DNA from: Endozoicomonas sp. NE40
GTDB lineage: Bacteria; Pseudomonadota; Gammaproteobacteria; Pseudomonadales; Endozoicomonadaceae
DNA: 64,000 bases
Assembly (NCBI RefSeq): GCF_040549045.1
Contig: NZ_JBEWTB010000002.1
Coordinates: forward strand, 837,501 to 901,500
Reading direction: 5' to 3'
Below the pieces are notes generated by a model that was given only the letters and a program-made list of their open reading frames with translations, was not told the origin of the DNA and made no database searches. The position numbers and the translations under genes were made by a program. Position 1 is the first letter of the stretch; every line of letters starts with the position of its first letter. Positions 8,490 through 17,548 of the stretch are shown here, in pieces.

Positions 8490-10082
8490 ATGTCGCAACA
8501 GAACATTCAATCTGAATCTTTACTACGTGCTGCCCATCTCTCTTTTCAGCTTGATGACGGCGAATTCCTGTTCAAAGATATCAACCTGTCTCTGAATAAA
8601 GGTCTGTATGGGCTTGTTGGGCGCAATGGCGCAGGCAAGTCGGTTCTGGCCTCTATTCTGGCTGGAATTCTCAAGCCATTCTCTGGAAGTGTCGAGGCTG
8701 ACAGCATTGTACACACGTTTGCGCAGCTTCCTTCAGAACAGCTGCCTGGCCAGACTTTCAGTCAATACCTCCGTATTGATCAGAAGCTGCATGCGCTTCA
8801 GAAAATCGCCAGTGGCTATTGTGACAGCCATTACTTTGACCTTGTCGGAGACGACTGGCTGCTGGAGCAGGAACTGAATGAACTACTGACCGAAATGGGG
8901 CTTCCGGCAGATACTGGTCTGCCCTGCTCAGTATTGAGTGGCGGGCAGCTAACCCGGCTGAACCTGTGGAAGTTATTTAACGACAAACACAGAATCCTGA
9001 TACTGGACGAACCTTCTAACCATCTGGATCAGAAAGGCAAACAATGGTTAATAGATTCAATCCGTCGCTTTCCCGGGCTGTTACTGCTGGTCAGCCATGA
9101 CCGGCAACTGTTAAGACAGACTGACACCATTCTGGAACTGTCTTCACTGGGCTTAACGCGCTACGGTGGCAATTATGATCATTACTGGCATCAGAAAAAC
9201 GTCGAGCAGCAGGCTATCCAGCGACAATTACTGAACGCTAAGCGTTCTTATAAAAACACCGAGCGCCAGATCCAGAGAAACAAGGAAAAAGCTCAAAAGC
9301 GCGAAGCCATAGGCAAACAGCTACGACGCTCTGGCAGCCAGCCAAAAATACTGCTGGACGCAATGCGGGATAAAGCCACTCAGTCAGCCTCCAGACAGAG
9401 TGCTATTGCGGACAATAGACTGTCTAATGCACAGGAAAAAATCGGATCATTGAACAGCAGACTGGAACACTACAAACCACAGAAACTGGCAATACCGGCT
9501 GCCAGTATTCGTAAGTCCAGATTGTTGCACCTGCTGGAAGTCAAACAGCAACACGGTTCGTGTAAATCAGTGACTTTTGATCTGTACTCTGGAGACAAGC
9601 TGCGCCTGTCTGGTAATAACGGCTCAGGAAAATCGCTGTTTCTAAAGAGCATTTGCGGAGAAGTGGCGGGTTATAAAGGCGAAATCAGCATTAACACAGC
9701 CTGTATATACCTTGACCAGCATTTCAGTCTGATCAATCCCGAACGCTCTATTCTGGAGAATTTTCTGGATTACTGTCCACACCTGAAACAACCTGAAGCC
9801 AGGACTTTGCTGGCAAGTGTCGGCGGCTTCCGGAAAGAGGTTGTTAACAGGAAAGTAGCACTGCTCAGCGGTGGCGAACGAATGAAGCTCTCTCTCCTGA
9901 TCGTCTGCCATCAGCAGGAACAACCGTTGCTGCTTCTGGATGAACCCGACAACCATCTGGATCTGGAATCAAAGCAACTGCTGGCAGCGGCACTCAACGA
10001 TTATCCAGGCAGTTTTATTCTGGTCAGCCACGATGAAGATTTTTGTATAGAGTCAGGTGTTCAGAACGAGATTAAACTCTGA
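8490..10082 (+). CDS. ABC-F family ATPase
   Basis: 530-residue protein with two ABC ATPase domains and no membrane segments, the layout of ABC-F proteins (EttA/Uup/antibiotic-resistance types) that act on the ribosome. Domain 1 has Walker A GRNGAGKS (residues 44-51), signature LSGGQ and Walker B LILDEPSNHLD. A charged, helical linker with ERQIQRNKEKAQKREAIGKQ follows. Domain 2 has GNNGSGKS, LSGGE and LLLDEPDNHLD. It starts at ATG 8490 after AGGAG. It is flanked by two paralogous orphan genes on the same strand. A housekeeping, stress or self-protection role cannot be separated from sequence alone. Confidence 0.85.
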   Translation: MSQQNIQSESLLRAAHLSFQLDDGEFLFKDINLSLNKGLYGLVGRNGAGKSVLASILAGILKPFSGSVEADSIVHTFAQLPSEQLPGQTFSQYLRIDQKLHALQKIASGYCDSHYFDLVGDDWLLEQELNELLTEMGLPADTGLPCSVLSGGQLTRLNLWKLFNDKHRILILDEPSNHLDQKGKQWLIDSIRRFPGLLLLVSHDRQLLRQTDTILELSSLGLTRYGGNYDHYWHQKNVEQQAIQRQLLNAKRSYKNTERQIQRNKEKAQKREAIGKQLRRSGSQPKILLDAMRDKATQSASRQSAIADNRLSNAQEKIGSLNSRLEHYKPQKLAIPAASIRKSRLLHLLEVKQQHGSCKSVTFDLYSGDKLRLSGNNGSGKSLFLKSICGEVAGYKGEISINTACIYLDQHFSLINPERSILENFLDYCPHLKQPEARTLLASVGGFRKEVVNRKVALLSGGERMKLSLLIVCHQQEQPLLLLDEPDNHLDLESKQLLAAALNDYPGSFILVSHDEDFCIESGVQNEIKL

Positions 10083-10109
10083 ATACAAAAAATTCCCTGA
10101 CAGATAGCA

Positions 10110-10139
10110 AGCGCATGATGTGGGAATGATGTCGTCCAG
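10110..10139 (+). repeat. Short remnant of the LysR gene sequence
   Basis: These 30 bases match 14723-14753 inside the LysR gene, and 17800-17830 in its decayed copy, with one substitution and one missing base. The remnant ends 15 bases before the ATG of copy B. It is a third LysR-derived fragment in the window and implies past recombination at this spot. Confidence 0.7.
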
Positions 10140-10154
10140 AAGGTGTTACTTAAT

Positions 10155-10709
10155 ATGTTAACGCTCGAACAAGTTTTGAACTTTCGTCGTCGAATGGTCA
10201 GGCTGCCATGTCTTGATCCGGAGATGGATCGCATCGCCCCCAAACGTCTTCTGTTCGAATTATGTCGATCCGGAGAAACCTATTTTCTAAAAAGGACTTT
10301 TGACGAGAAAATAGTCCACGTACGCTCCGGAAAAGTATTTGTTTTTGTGGTTCTCGCATCACGCCCCACGCAAGTATTCTGCGTTCCTGCATATAGCAAC
10401 AGTACTGCAGACGAGATCAATTTCAGGAATTTTCCACCTGAACTGGAATTGGGCCACACATCAATCACTCGCGCCAGCCCGGTTTTTTATGCCGGAGAGT
10501 TTGTCCTTGAAAAGAGTGAACTGTTTGCCTGGGATAATGAAAGTGGTCATTACAAACCAACTCGTTATAGCCATGAAATTAACCTTCTTCCTCCTGTTAA
10601 GCATTTGCTGCCTTTGCGCAAGAGGGCTCCTGCAGGTGGGGCTGAGGCAGCCTTCAGGAGGGTTCAACGCCAGAGGCTGCTGAACCCCGATACATATAGC
10701 TTTCAATAG
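10155..10709 (+). CDS. Hypothetical protein, copy B of a paralogous pair flanking ABC-F
   Basis: 184-residue protein of unknown function, paralogous to the product of 7660-8181. Shared blocks include RIAPKRLLFELCRSGE, LASRPTQVFCVPAY, DEINF, LGHTSITRASPVFYAGEF and LPPVKHLLPLRKR. It has no signal peptide or membrane segment. The C-terminal 30 residues are Arg/Ala-rich and differ from copy A. ATG 10155 is preceded by AAGGTG at a 9-base spacing, a better site than for the GTG at 10143. The upstream 45 bases include a scrap of LysR sequence. Function is not recognised; it could be an effector, a toxin or a small regulatory enzyme. Confidence 0.7.
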   Translation: MLTLEQVLNFRRRMVRLPCLDPEMDRIAPKRLLFELCRSGETYFLKRTFDEKIVHVRSGKVFVFVVLASRPTQVFCVPAYSNSTADEINFRNFPPELELGHTSITRASPVFYAGEFVLEKSELFAWDNESGHYKPTRYSHEINLLPPVKHLLPLRKRAPAGGAEAAFRRVQRQRLLNPDTYSFQ

Positions 10710-10828
10710 CCCGGGGGGTCCGCAGGTAGCAACTTAAAATGTTAACACCCGATATAGCGGTCATTACAATCCTGCTCCTTTTCTTCATGAAGTCAGTTGT
10801 TCAGAACAGAACAAAACAAAACTCTGAA

Positions 10829-10858
10829 CAAAAAAACTCCCTGCCAGAAAGCAGGGAG
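10829..10858 (-). terminator. Rho-independent terminator of the lyase gene
   Basis: On the minus strand a perfect 8-bp stem (CTCCCTGC / GCAGGGAG, 6-base loop) is followed by a run of T residues. It lies about 30 bases after the lyase stop codon. Confidence 0.9.
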
Positions 10859-10886
10859 CTTATCAAACACTCAACTCAATCTACGT

Positions 10887-12317
10887 TTACTTTCTTCTGG
10901 CTCTTACCTCTTGCACAGCTCGTTCAACAGTTTCCTCTGCCACGCCCAGATAATTAGACGGATTCAGAGCGGCGTCTATTTCTTTCTCACTCATGTTACT
11001 GGTGATCTCAGGCGTACCCTTTACGATATCCACAAAGCTGGTACCTGGTTGAGCGCCGGCAATAGCCTCTTTCACCACATCGTAGGCTCTGGCACGACCA
11101 ATCTTTTCCGCCAGGTCATTCATCACTGCTTCTGACATAACGTAATACTGGGAAGCGTTAAAGTTTTCCAGCATACGATCCTGGTTCACAATCAGGTTGG
11201 CGAACAGACGCTGGGCGCGTTCAACAGACTGCGATGTCACCATAAAGGAATCCGGAATCACAGACCATTCCAGAATCCATGGCGACCCCTGACGGGTATC
11301 AGAGTGGCTCATCATATCCAGCGCCGCAGCGTTATACATCTTACCCATACGACTCAGGCCACCCATAAATTCAGCCGCACGCGGGTTACGCTTCTGTGGC
11401 ATGGTACTGCTGGCACCGCCCTCACCTTCCTGAACTTCCAGAATCTGGGTACGGCCAAGTGTGTTCACATCATTGGCAATACGACCAAAGGTAGCGTTTA
11501 CCAGTCCCAGCGTCTGGACGATTTCAGCAAAGGTGTCGCGGCTTGGGTTCCACGGCGCGGAAGGCGTTTTCAGTCCCAGGTTTTTCGCTACACCGGCCTG
11601 CAGTTCCAGCCCCTGGTCACCGTAGCCGGATAAAGTACCAACCGTACCGCCAACCTGTACAGCAAGACGGGAAGACGCTTCATCCAGTCGGGTAATATGA
11701 CGATCCAGCTCGGTCATGTAAGTGATCAGGTGCAGGCCAAAAGTGGTCGGAATCGCATCCTGACCGTTGGTGCGGGAGATCATCACCGTGTCTTTGTGCT
11801 TTTCTGCCAGGTCAGCCAGCTGCAGAACCAGTTTCTTCAAGTCTTTCTGAACCAGCTCAATACCCTGTGATACCTGCATAACCGTCGCAGTATCCATGAT
11901 GTCCTGGGTGGTGCTGCCAAAGTGCAGATAAGTCGCCACCTTGTCATCACCCGCCGCCCGCAGCTGTCCCAGCAGTGGGCTGATGCCACGACCGACACGG
12001 TTGGTACCGGCACGCAGGGCGTCGTAATCAATCTCAACAGAATCAGCCGCCTTTTTAATGGACTGATAGGCATCCTGAGGGATCATACCCATCTCTGCCT
12101 GAGTCTTTGCCAGTGCCACCTCAACCTTGATCCAGTGATTGACCATGGCTTCATCGCTGAAAATCGCGCGCATGGCCTGTGTACCGAACAGGTCACGATA
12201 GACACGGGAGTCAAATACGCTAACCGCAGCCTCTTCACTCACCTTTACCGGTTCAGCATGGGCGGTCATGGTTGCAAAAGCGCAGGCAGTAGCCAGTACC
12301 AGTTTTTTCAATTTCAT
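10887..12317 (-). CDS. Exported fumarase/adenylosuccinate-lyase-superfamily enzyme
   Basis: 476-residue lyase preceded by a signal peptide (MKLKKLVLATACAFATMTAHA), so probably periplasmic. Superfamily motifs are present in order: HFGSTTQDIMDTA near residue 132, SRTNGQDAIPTTFG near 175, and the signature GGASSTMPQKRNPRAAEFM near 300. These fit the 3-carboxymuconate cycloisomerase/adenylosuccinate lyase branch. A purine-pathway role is unlikely for an exported enzyme. ATG 12317 was chosen over an upstream TTG because it gives the canonical signal sequence. The gene follows the DASS transporter gene by 45 bases on the same strand, suggesting that the lyase makes or consumes a carboxylate imported by the transporter. 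Confidence 0.85.
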   Translation of the reverse strand: MKLKKLVLATACAFATMTAHAEPVKVSEEAAVSVFDSRVYRDLFGTQAMRAIFSDEAMVNHWIKVEVALAKTQAEMGMIPQDAYQSIKKAADSVEIDYDALRAGTNRVGRGISPLLGQLRAAGDDKVATYLHFGSTTQDIMDTATVMQVSQGIELVQKDLKKLVLQLADLAEKHKDTVMISRTNGQDAIPTTFGLHLITYMTELDRHITRLDEASSRLAVQVGGTVGTLSGYGDQGLELQAGVAKNLGLKTPSAPWNPSRDTFAEIVQTLGLVNATFGRIANDVNTLGRTQILEVQEGEGGASSTMPQKRNPRAAEFMGGLSRMGKMYNAAALDMMSHSDTRQGSPWILEWSVIPDSFMVTSQSVERAQRLFANLIVNQDRMLENFNASQYYVMSEAVMNDLAEKIGRARAYDVVKEAIAGAQPGTSFVDIVKGTPEITSNMSEKEIDAALNPSNYLGVAEETVERAVQEVRARRK

Positions 12318-12362
12318 TGTCGTATATACCAAAGTCGTTTAATTCGGGGGATTCATTCAGTA

Positions 12363-13850
12363 TCAGGCGCCCAGCAGCGTCCACCAGACCAGTCCGGAAG
12401 CCATAAACAGCACCATTCCGGCAACAGAAATCACCAGCCCGATACGCATCCATTCGCTGTCGGTGTGGTAGCCGTAGCCCATTAACAAAGGGTTACGGGC
12501 ATGGCTGTAGGTGCTCAGGTTGCCACCAATATTGGTAATGCCTGCCACGGCCAGTACCGCAACCATGGGGTTAACGCCCAGAGTCATCAGCGCGCCCAGA
12601 ATAACGGGACCCAGAGCCACCACCTTGGCAGTGGCAGAGGCAAAGAAGTAAGCGGTAAACAGGTAAAACACCATCATTGCCAGCAGGAACAGGGTTGGGC
12701 TGGCACCCCCCATTGCCATGGACAGCGCTTCAGACACCTGACCACCTACCCAGCCAGTAAAGCCCAGATCTTTCAGATGACCGGCCATACCCATCAGCAC
12801 AGAGAACCAGATGAGCGTATCCCAGGCACCTTTTTCAGCCTTGATATCGCCCCAGCTCAACACGCCGGTCAGCAATAGGATAGAAAGACCAATAAAGGCT
12901 GCCGCTGTCGAATGAATACCCAGGGCAGAACCACCTATCCACATAACAATCAGCGCAATAAACACGCCAACCAGTTTCCATTCGCTACGGGTAACAGCAC
13001 CCATCTTCTGCAGCTCACCACGGGCAAACGCCGGAGCTTCAGGGGTTTTCTTTGTGTCAGGGGAGATGAATGTGTACAGAATCAGAGGGATGGCGGCCAG
13101 CAGAACCAGGGCTGGCAACAACAGGTACAGCATCCAGTCAGTAAACGACAAGGTTACACCCGCTACGGTAGTTGCAATGCCCACCAGCGCCAGGTTTCCG
13201 GCAAAACCAGTCTGGAAGCCCGCTCCGGACGCATCGTTCATGGCACTGGAGCAGGAGATCAGGAACTGCCCCAGCTTTTTATCGGCTTTATCTATGGTTT
13301 GGGCCAGAGAGTGGGCAATGGGAGAAACAATAGCGGCACGGGCCGTATTGCTCGGTGTTGCCGGTGCAATAATAAAGTCGGCCAGCCCAAGGCAGTAAGC
13401 AATTCGCAGGGAAGACTGACCAAACTTGCTCAGAAGCAACAGGGCAATTCGACGACCAAGGCCGGTTTTACTAAAGGCCCTGGCAACCATAAAGGCAATG
13501 ACAATCAGCCAGATCAGGGCATTATTAAAGTTGCCAATGGCATTATTGATAACCACTGCAGCCGACTCTTCACCGCCCGGACGCAGAATGGAATAAGCAG
13601 CAACAGACACAATAGCCACCGCACCGGTAGGCATAACATTAGTGACAATGGCTGCAATGGTAGCAATAAAGACAATCGCCGTTCGGTAGGCTGACACTTC
13701 CAGTCCATCAGGCGGTATGATTCCCCACGCCAGTGCGCCGACCAGAATGATCAGCATCAGTGGAATCATACGTGCTGCAAACCAGGGTTCTGCGCCTGAC
13801 TCTTTCAGCTCTGACGAAACGTCAGTGGGCATTGCTAACGACGAGGCCAT
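12363..13850 (-). CDS. DASS-family (SLC13-like) di/tricarboxylate transporter
   Basis: 495-residue inner-membrane protein with about 12 hydrophobic segments. Features of the divalent anion:Na+ symporter family and the plant 2-oxoglutarate/malate translocator branch are visible: the loop APATPSNTARAAIV near residue 165, and the second half with SATAKVVALGPVILGA and ITNIGGNLSTYSHARNP. It is the first gene of a two-gene unit with the exported lyase and is divergent from a LysR regulator 126 bases away. Likely substrates are C4-C6 carboxylates such as malate, succinate, fumarate, tartrate or citrate. Confidence 0.87.
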   Translation of the reverse strand: MASSLAMPTDVSSELKESGAEPWFAARMIPLMLIILVGALAWGIIPPDGLEVSAYRTAIVFIATIAAIVTNVMPTGAVAIVSVAAYSILRPGGEESAAVVINNAIGNFNNALIWLIVIAFMVARAFSKTGLGRRIALLLLSKFGQSSLRIAYCLGLADFIIAPATPSNTARAAIVSPIAHSLAQTIDKADKKLGQFLISCSSAMNDASGAGFQTGFAGNLALVGIATTVAGVTLSFTDWMLYLLLPALVLLAAIPLILYTFISPDTKKTPEAPAFARGELQKMGAVTRSEWKLVGVFIALIVMWIGGSALGIHSTAAAFIGLSILLLTGVLSWGDIKAEKGAWDTLIWFSVLMGMAGHLKDLGFTGWVGGQVSEALSMAMGGASPTLFLLAMMVFYLFTAYFFASATAKVVALGPVILGALMTLGVNPMVAVLAVAGITNIGGNLSTYSHARNPLLMGYGYHTDSEWMRIGLVISVAGMVLFMASGLVWWTLLGA

Positions 13851-13945
13851 GTTCGTTTATCAACCAACTACTTAATGAGTGAATATTTAACATTTAAAGT
13901 AATTGAGAAAATAAGTTTGGACAATCGCAAATAAAACAACAAAAA

Positions 13946-13960
13946 TTGCATTTTTTGCAA
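13946..13960. promoter_or_regulatory. LysR-type operator (T-N11-A palindrome)
   Basis: TTGCATTTTTTGCAA is a perfect interrupted palindrome containing the T-N11-A pattern of LysR-family binding sites. It lies in the 126-base divergent region, 17 bases before the LysR start and about 95 bases before the transporter start. This suggests autoregulation and control of the transporter-lyase operon. Confidence 0.6.
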
Positions 13961-13976
13961 GAATTGCCATTTACGA

Positions 13977-14951
13977 ATGAACCTGAACTTCAACCTGAAA
14001 TCTTTGCAGATTTTCTCCTCTGTTATGGAGCAGGGTACGCTGTCCAAAGCGGCAGAAATGCATTTCCTCAGTGAATCGGCTGCCAGCCGCCAGATTGCCA
14101 CACTGGAAAACCAGATTGGCTTTAAGCTGTTTTCAAGGGAAAAACGACAACTGATCCCTACCTCCCAGGGGCAGGCGTTTCATAAAGAAGCTCAGCGAAT
14201 TATCTACGGTTTGCAGGAGTTGCCAGATATTCTGGACACGATTAAACGGGATTGTAGTCCACAGTTACGCATCATTACCGTTCCGCGACTGATCAGGCAG
14301 ATTGTCTCCCCGGCGGTGGCCAGAAGCTGCACACAGAACCCTGCGCTGAAAATAAACGTCGATGTTCAACCAATGCGCTATCTGCAAAGATGGGTGGCAG
14401 GCTTTCAGTTTCACCTGGGACTGGGGCGTTTACCGGCTCAGCATCCGGACATTGTTACCCGTTCATTCTGTTCATTGCCGGCAGTCGCCGTTCTGCCTGC
14501 GGGCCATCCGCTTGCCCGGCGGTCTGAACTGACACTGGGAGACCTGTATGGAGAGAAGCTGGTCTGTACCTATTTAAAACAGACACTGCTGGGGCGAAAC
14601 ATTGCCAGCATCTATCAGCAACAGGGCATGCAACCAGAACCAACGGTTGAAGTAGCCAGCTCTTTTCATGCCTGCAGCATCGTGGCCTCAGGGTTTGGTT
14701 TCACAATCGCAGACCCTCTGGCAGCGCATGATATGGGAAATGATGTCGTCCAGGTTCCGGTTAAAACCGAATTCCGTTATGACTTCGCTTTCTTTGAACC
14801 CGTTCAAACCAGAAACGACCCAATGGTTGCACAGTTTAAACAAAGAGTGAAAGAGGTGAGCGCTGAATATACACAACGATGTGGTTTTAACCTGCAACCT
14901 TTAACTTCCAGCAAAAGCAACAGCCTGCCAGCTGACCAGTACGACTCCTGA
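13977..14951 (+). CDS. LysR-family transcriptional regulator
   Basis: 324-residue regulator. The N-terminal winged helix-turn-helix (LKSLQIFSSVMEQGTLSKAA and SESAASRQIATLENQIGFKL) is followed by a periplasmic-binding-protein-like effector domain from about residue 95. It is divergent from the DASS transporter and exported lyase genes and is probably their activator, responding to the carboxylate or its product. The 3' two-thirds of this gene are duplicated in decayed form at 17549-18042, and a 30-base scrap is found at 10110-10139. Confidence 0.9.
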   Translation: MNLNFNLKSLQIFSSVMEQGTLSKAAEMHFLSESAASRQIATLENQIGFKLFSREKRQLIPTSQGQAFHKEAQRIIYGLQELPDILDTIKRDCSPQLRIITVPRLIRQIVSPAVARSCTQNPALKINVDVQPMRYLQRWVAGFQFHLGLGRLPAQHPDIVTRSFCSLPAVAVLPAGHPLARRSELTLGDLYGEKLVCTYLKQTLLGRNIASIYQQQGMQPEPTVEVASSFHACSIVASGFGFTIADPLAAHDMGNDVVQVPVKTEFRYDFAFFEPVQTRNDPMVAQFKQRVKEVSAEYTQRCGFNLQPLTSSKSNSLPADQYDS

Positions 14952-15017
14952 TGGCATCGGTTTTATGTCGCTGTCGTATAGTGAAATCCAGTTCTTCAGC
15001 CATCCTGAGGAGCTCTG

Positions 15018-15046
15018 ACTGGCCGAAACAGGCCAGTAGTTTTTTT
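15018..15046 (+). terminator. Rho-independent terminator of the LysR gene
   Basis: A 7-bp perfect stem (ACTGGCC / GGCCAGT) with a 6-base loop is followed, after AG, by seven T residues. It lies 66 bases after the LysR stop codon. Confidence 0.9.
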
Positions 15047-15309
15047 CAATTAATCTACTATTTGAAGTACTCATCTTGTTCAGCTTTGATACTGTGATTC
15101 AAACTTATTTTGGCTGTTCAAAGTGAGTTCTGTCGATGAAAATACTGCTTTCTTGTGCTTAATGTCTACCCTAAGAAAAACGGTCAGGTACCTTTCTGCA
15201 ATAAACTCAGGTGATGGTAAAACTGAATTCTCCAGTGCCTTTCGACATTTTCAAAAACAACTACTATTTAAGCGTCTTTATTTTAATTCAATTCAGTGGA
15301 TATCGAATT

Positions 15310-17517
15310 ATGAAAGTCATTACCATAGGTTTTGAGATGATTGTAAAGGGGCTTTTTTTTATATTATTGCTTTTTTGGGGCAAGAGCGTAATAGCCGATA
15401 CTTATCATATTAAAAAATTAATTCAAAGCAATCAGCAAGTTCAACAAACAGCTAGAAAAAAAAAAGTACTAACAAATATTCATATAGGTACAGTAACCAT
15501 CGATTTAACAACCCCTGACATTCCTGATCATGAGAGATTCTCATATCAACCAACTATGTCCGTTATGGAGGATAATCAGTCTAAGGCGCTTCTTGATTTA
15601 TTTTTTGGTTTAATAACTTTGCCTCAAACACCCGACTCAACAGAATCATCTGTAGATGCCGCTATGTCTGTGCTACTCGGCATATTCCACCACCAGGCGA
15701 TTCATTGGCGAACAGCCAGTGATGCCACAAGACAGCAATGGAGGACCCAAATACAAGAGTCTTACAATAGTTACACAGGCAGACCAACGGGTTCTCGCCG
15801 GGGAAACAGAAACAGGAACAGGAATTTCCACGGCCAACAAACACAAGTTCAGGTAGGGCCAATTACATTTGACAATTATTTTAATCCGACAAGTAACTTT
15901 CACCTCGACCCTGACGGGCTTGTGCGGGTTGATACGGGTATAATGGCTCTTATGACCGCTTTTTTCGGGCCATTATTGTTTCAGAATCAGGAAACGTTTG
16001 AAGCTCATTTGTTGACTGCAACACAGGCTTTGATTGTGAGAGTTTTACAGCGGGCAGCTGGGCAAAACCCTCTTTTCAACCCTTCTAACCCCGACTTTAG
16101 CCATTTCAGTGATCATGAGACTTTCGCACGTTTTTTGCGGGAACGCGGTATAGCTAATGATATTTTACTGGCACTGGCACTAAAATCTTTTTCCCGGTAC
16201 CTCCGTGCTCAATCGCAACCGGCCGAAAATGATCCTTTTCAACTTTGGCCTGATTATCAAACCGTCCTGAATGCACAGCTTCCGTCTAATATTTCACGGG
16301 ATATTTTTATTAGTTTATTCATTGCCCAATTAAGAGCCTTAGGTCATTCTATCCAGCGAAGTGAGGTTGAGGCCCCTTATGACTTAGGTCTCTGGGCAAA
16401 TAGAGCCCGGAGTCTGGGAACGTTATTTTTTCCAGTCATGCTTCCGACTCTCAGAGTCCTCAATACCCCTTCTGCAAGATCACTTCCTTACTTTCTGGTC
16501 AATGGAGGCACAGCCACTACTGCTTCATCAAATATCTCACCGGAGGCTCTTGTTGTGGAAGGCGTGCCACAAAGAGCCAGCCTACAGCATCAGGTTCAGA
16601 CAGATACCACAGAAAACAACCAAAATGAACCGGCCAATGATAGAGATATGTTTACCGAAATTTCAGCAATTTTGATGGATATTTTAAGTAACATGCGTAT
16701 ACAAGATGATCCAAATCATCCCGAAGCAACCGGACAAATAGTGGCTTTGAATCCAAACAACAATATACGGGCAAGGCAGGCCTTGTTCCACAATCTCAGA
16801 CGTAGCATCATCTCCGAAACGCAAATCGAAAGATTTCAACCTTTCAGATCAAGAGCCTATTTAGATATAGCGACTGGATTTTCTGGAATGACAGGTAACA
16901 ATCAGGGGCCTGTAAATGGTAACCGCCATAGAGCGGCAAGCAACTCACTGGCCGGATTAAATCCTCAAAACATCAGGGCTATCCATAATATCGCCAGAAG
17001 AACCAGAGCGGCAATGTCACAAGACGGTATTCTTATGGAGAATGCCCCTCAAGATATTCACGATTTTTATAGTTTCCTTTGGGGGCTGGCAATGCCTTTC
17101 GTAACCTTAATTCCTGAAACACCTTTGGCTGAAGAACAACGCACTTTGGAGAACGCAGAGGCATCAACCCCGGTAAATCAGGAACCTGTGGTAGGATTAT
17201 CGCAAAATCCGGCACAAACATCGCTATCAGAACAAGGAGCCACCGACACCTCCGGAGCTACCTCTGAAAGAGAACCTATCACTATACCGATAAACATGTG
17301 CGCTATCTGTTTGGATGAGAATCACGCACAGTTAGTGCGATTCCAAACGTGTAACCATGCCGTGGTTTGCCCGGAATGTCTCACAGCCTACGAACGTACC
17401 AGAAACCAGGATTTCCCCGGAGCTCTTCATACCTGTCTGTACTGCCGTAGACCTTACGAGGACGATGATAAAGAAATATACAAACCTAAAAGTAACTCAA
17501 AGAATTATAAACAATAA
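15310..17517 (+). CDS. Exported protein with C-terminal C3HC4 RING finger
   Basis: 735-residue protein with an N-terminal hydrophobic export signal (MIVKGLFFILLLFWGKSVIA, inside the chosen start) and a RING finger at about residues 664-712. The zinc ligands fit C-x2-C-x13-C-x-H-x3-C-x2-C-x18-C-x2-C, the C3HC4 class. RING domains are typical of eukaryotic E3 ubiquitin ligases and of some pathogen effectors. The 600 residues between are rich in Asn, Gln, Ser and Thr and not recognised. ATG 15310 has GTGGA 9 bases upstream; ATG 15337 is an alternative. The gene is A+T-rich and stands between LysR and its decayed copy, suggesting acquisition. Action on a host ubiquitin system is inference. Confidence 0.8.
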   Translation: MKVITIGFEMIVKGLFFILLLFWGKSVIADTYHIKKLIQSNQQVQQTARKKKVLTNIHIGTVTIDLTTPDIPDHERFSYQPTMSVMEDNQSKALLDLFFGLITLPQTPDSTESSVDAAMSVLLGIFHHQAIHWRTASDATRQQWRTQIQESYNSYTGRPTGSRRGNRNRNRNFHGQQTQVQVGPITFDNYFNPTSNFHLDPDGLVRVDTGIMALMTAFFGPLLFQNQETFEAHLLTATQALIVRVLQRAAGQNPLFNPSNPDFSHFSDHETFARFLRERGIANDILLALALKSFSRYLRAQSQPAENDPFQLWPDYQTVLNAQLPSNISRDIFISLFIAQLRALGHSIQRSEVEAPYDLGLWANRARSLGTLFFPVMLPTLRVLNTPSARSLPYFLVNGGTATTASSNISPEALVVEGVPQRASLQHQVQTDTTENNQNEPANDRDMFTEISAILMDILSNMRIQDDPNHPEATGQIVALNPNNNIRARQALFHNLRRSIISETQIERFQPFRSRAYLDIATGFSGMTGNNQGPVNGNRHRAASNSLAGLNPQNIRAIHNIARRTRAAMSQDGILMENAPQDIHDFYSFLWGLAMPFVTLIPETPLAEEQRTLENAEASTPVNQEPVVGLSQNPAQTSLSEQGATDTSGATSEREPITIPINMCAICLDENHAQLVRFQTCNHAVVCPECLTAYERTRNQDFPGALHTCLYCRRPYEDDDKEIYKPKSNSKNYKQ

Positions 17518-17548
17518 GGGAGAGGCACAACTCAGCCCGGTTATTTTG

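Noticed and set aside
10739..10957. Short open frame after copy B
   Set aside because: It runs over the terminator and the 3' end of the lyase gene and has no recognisable content.
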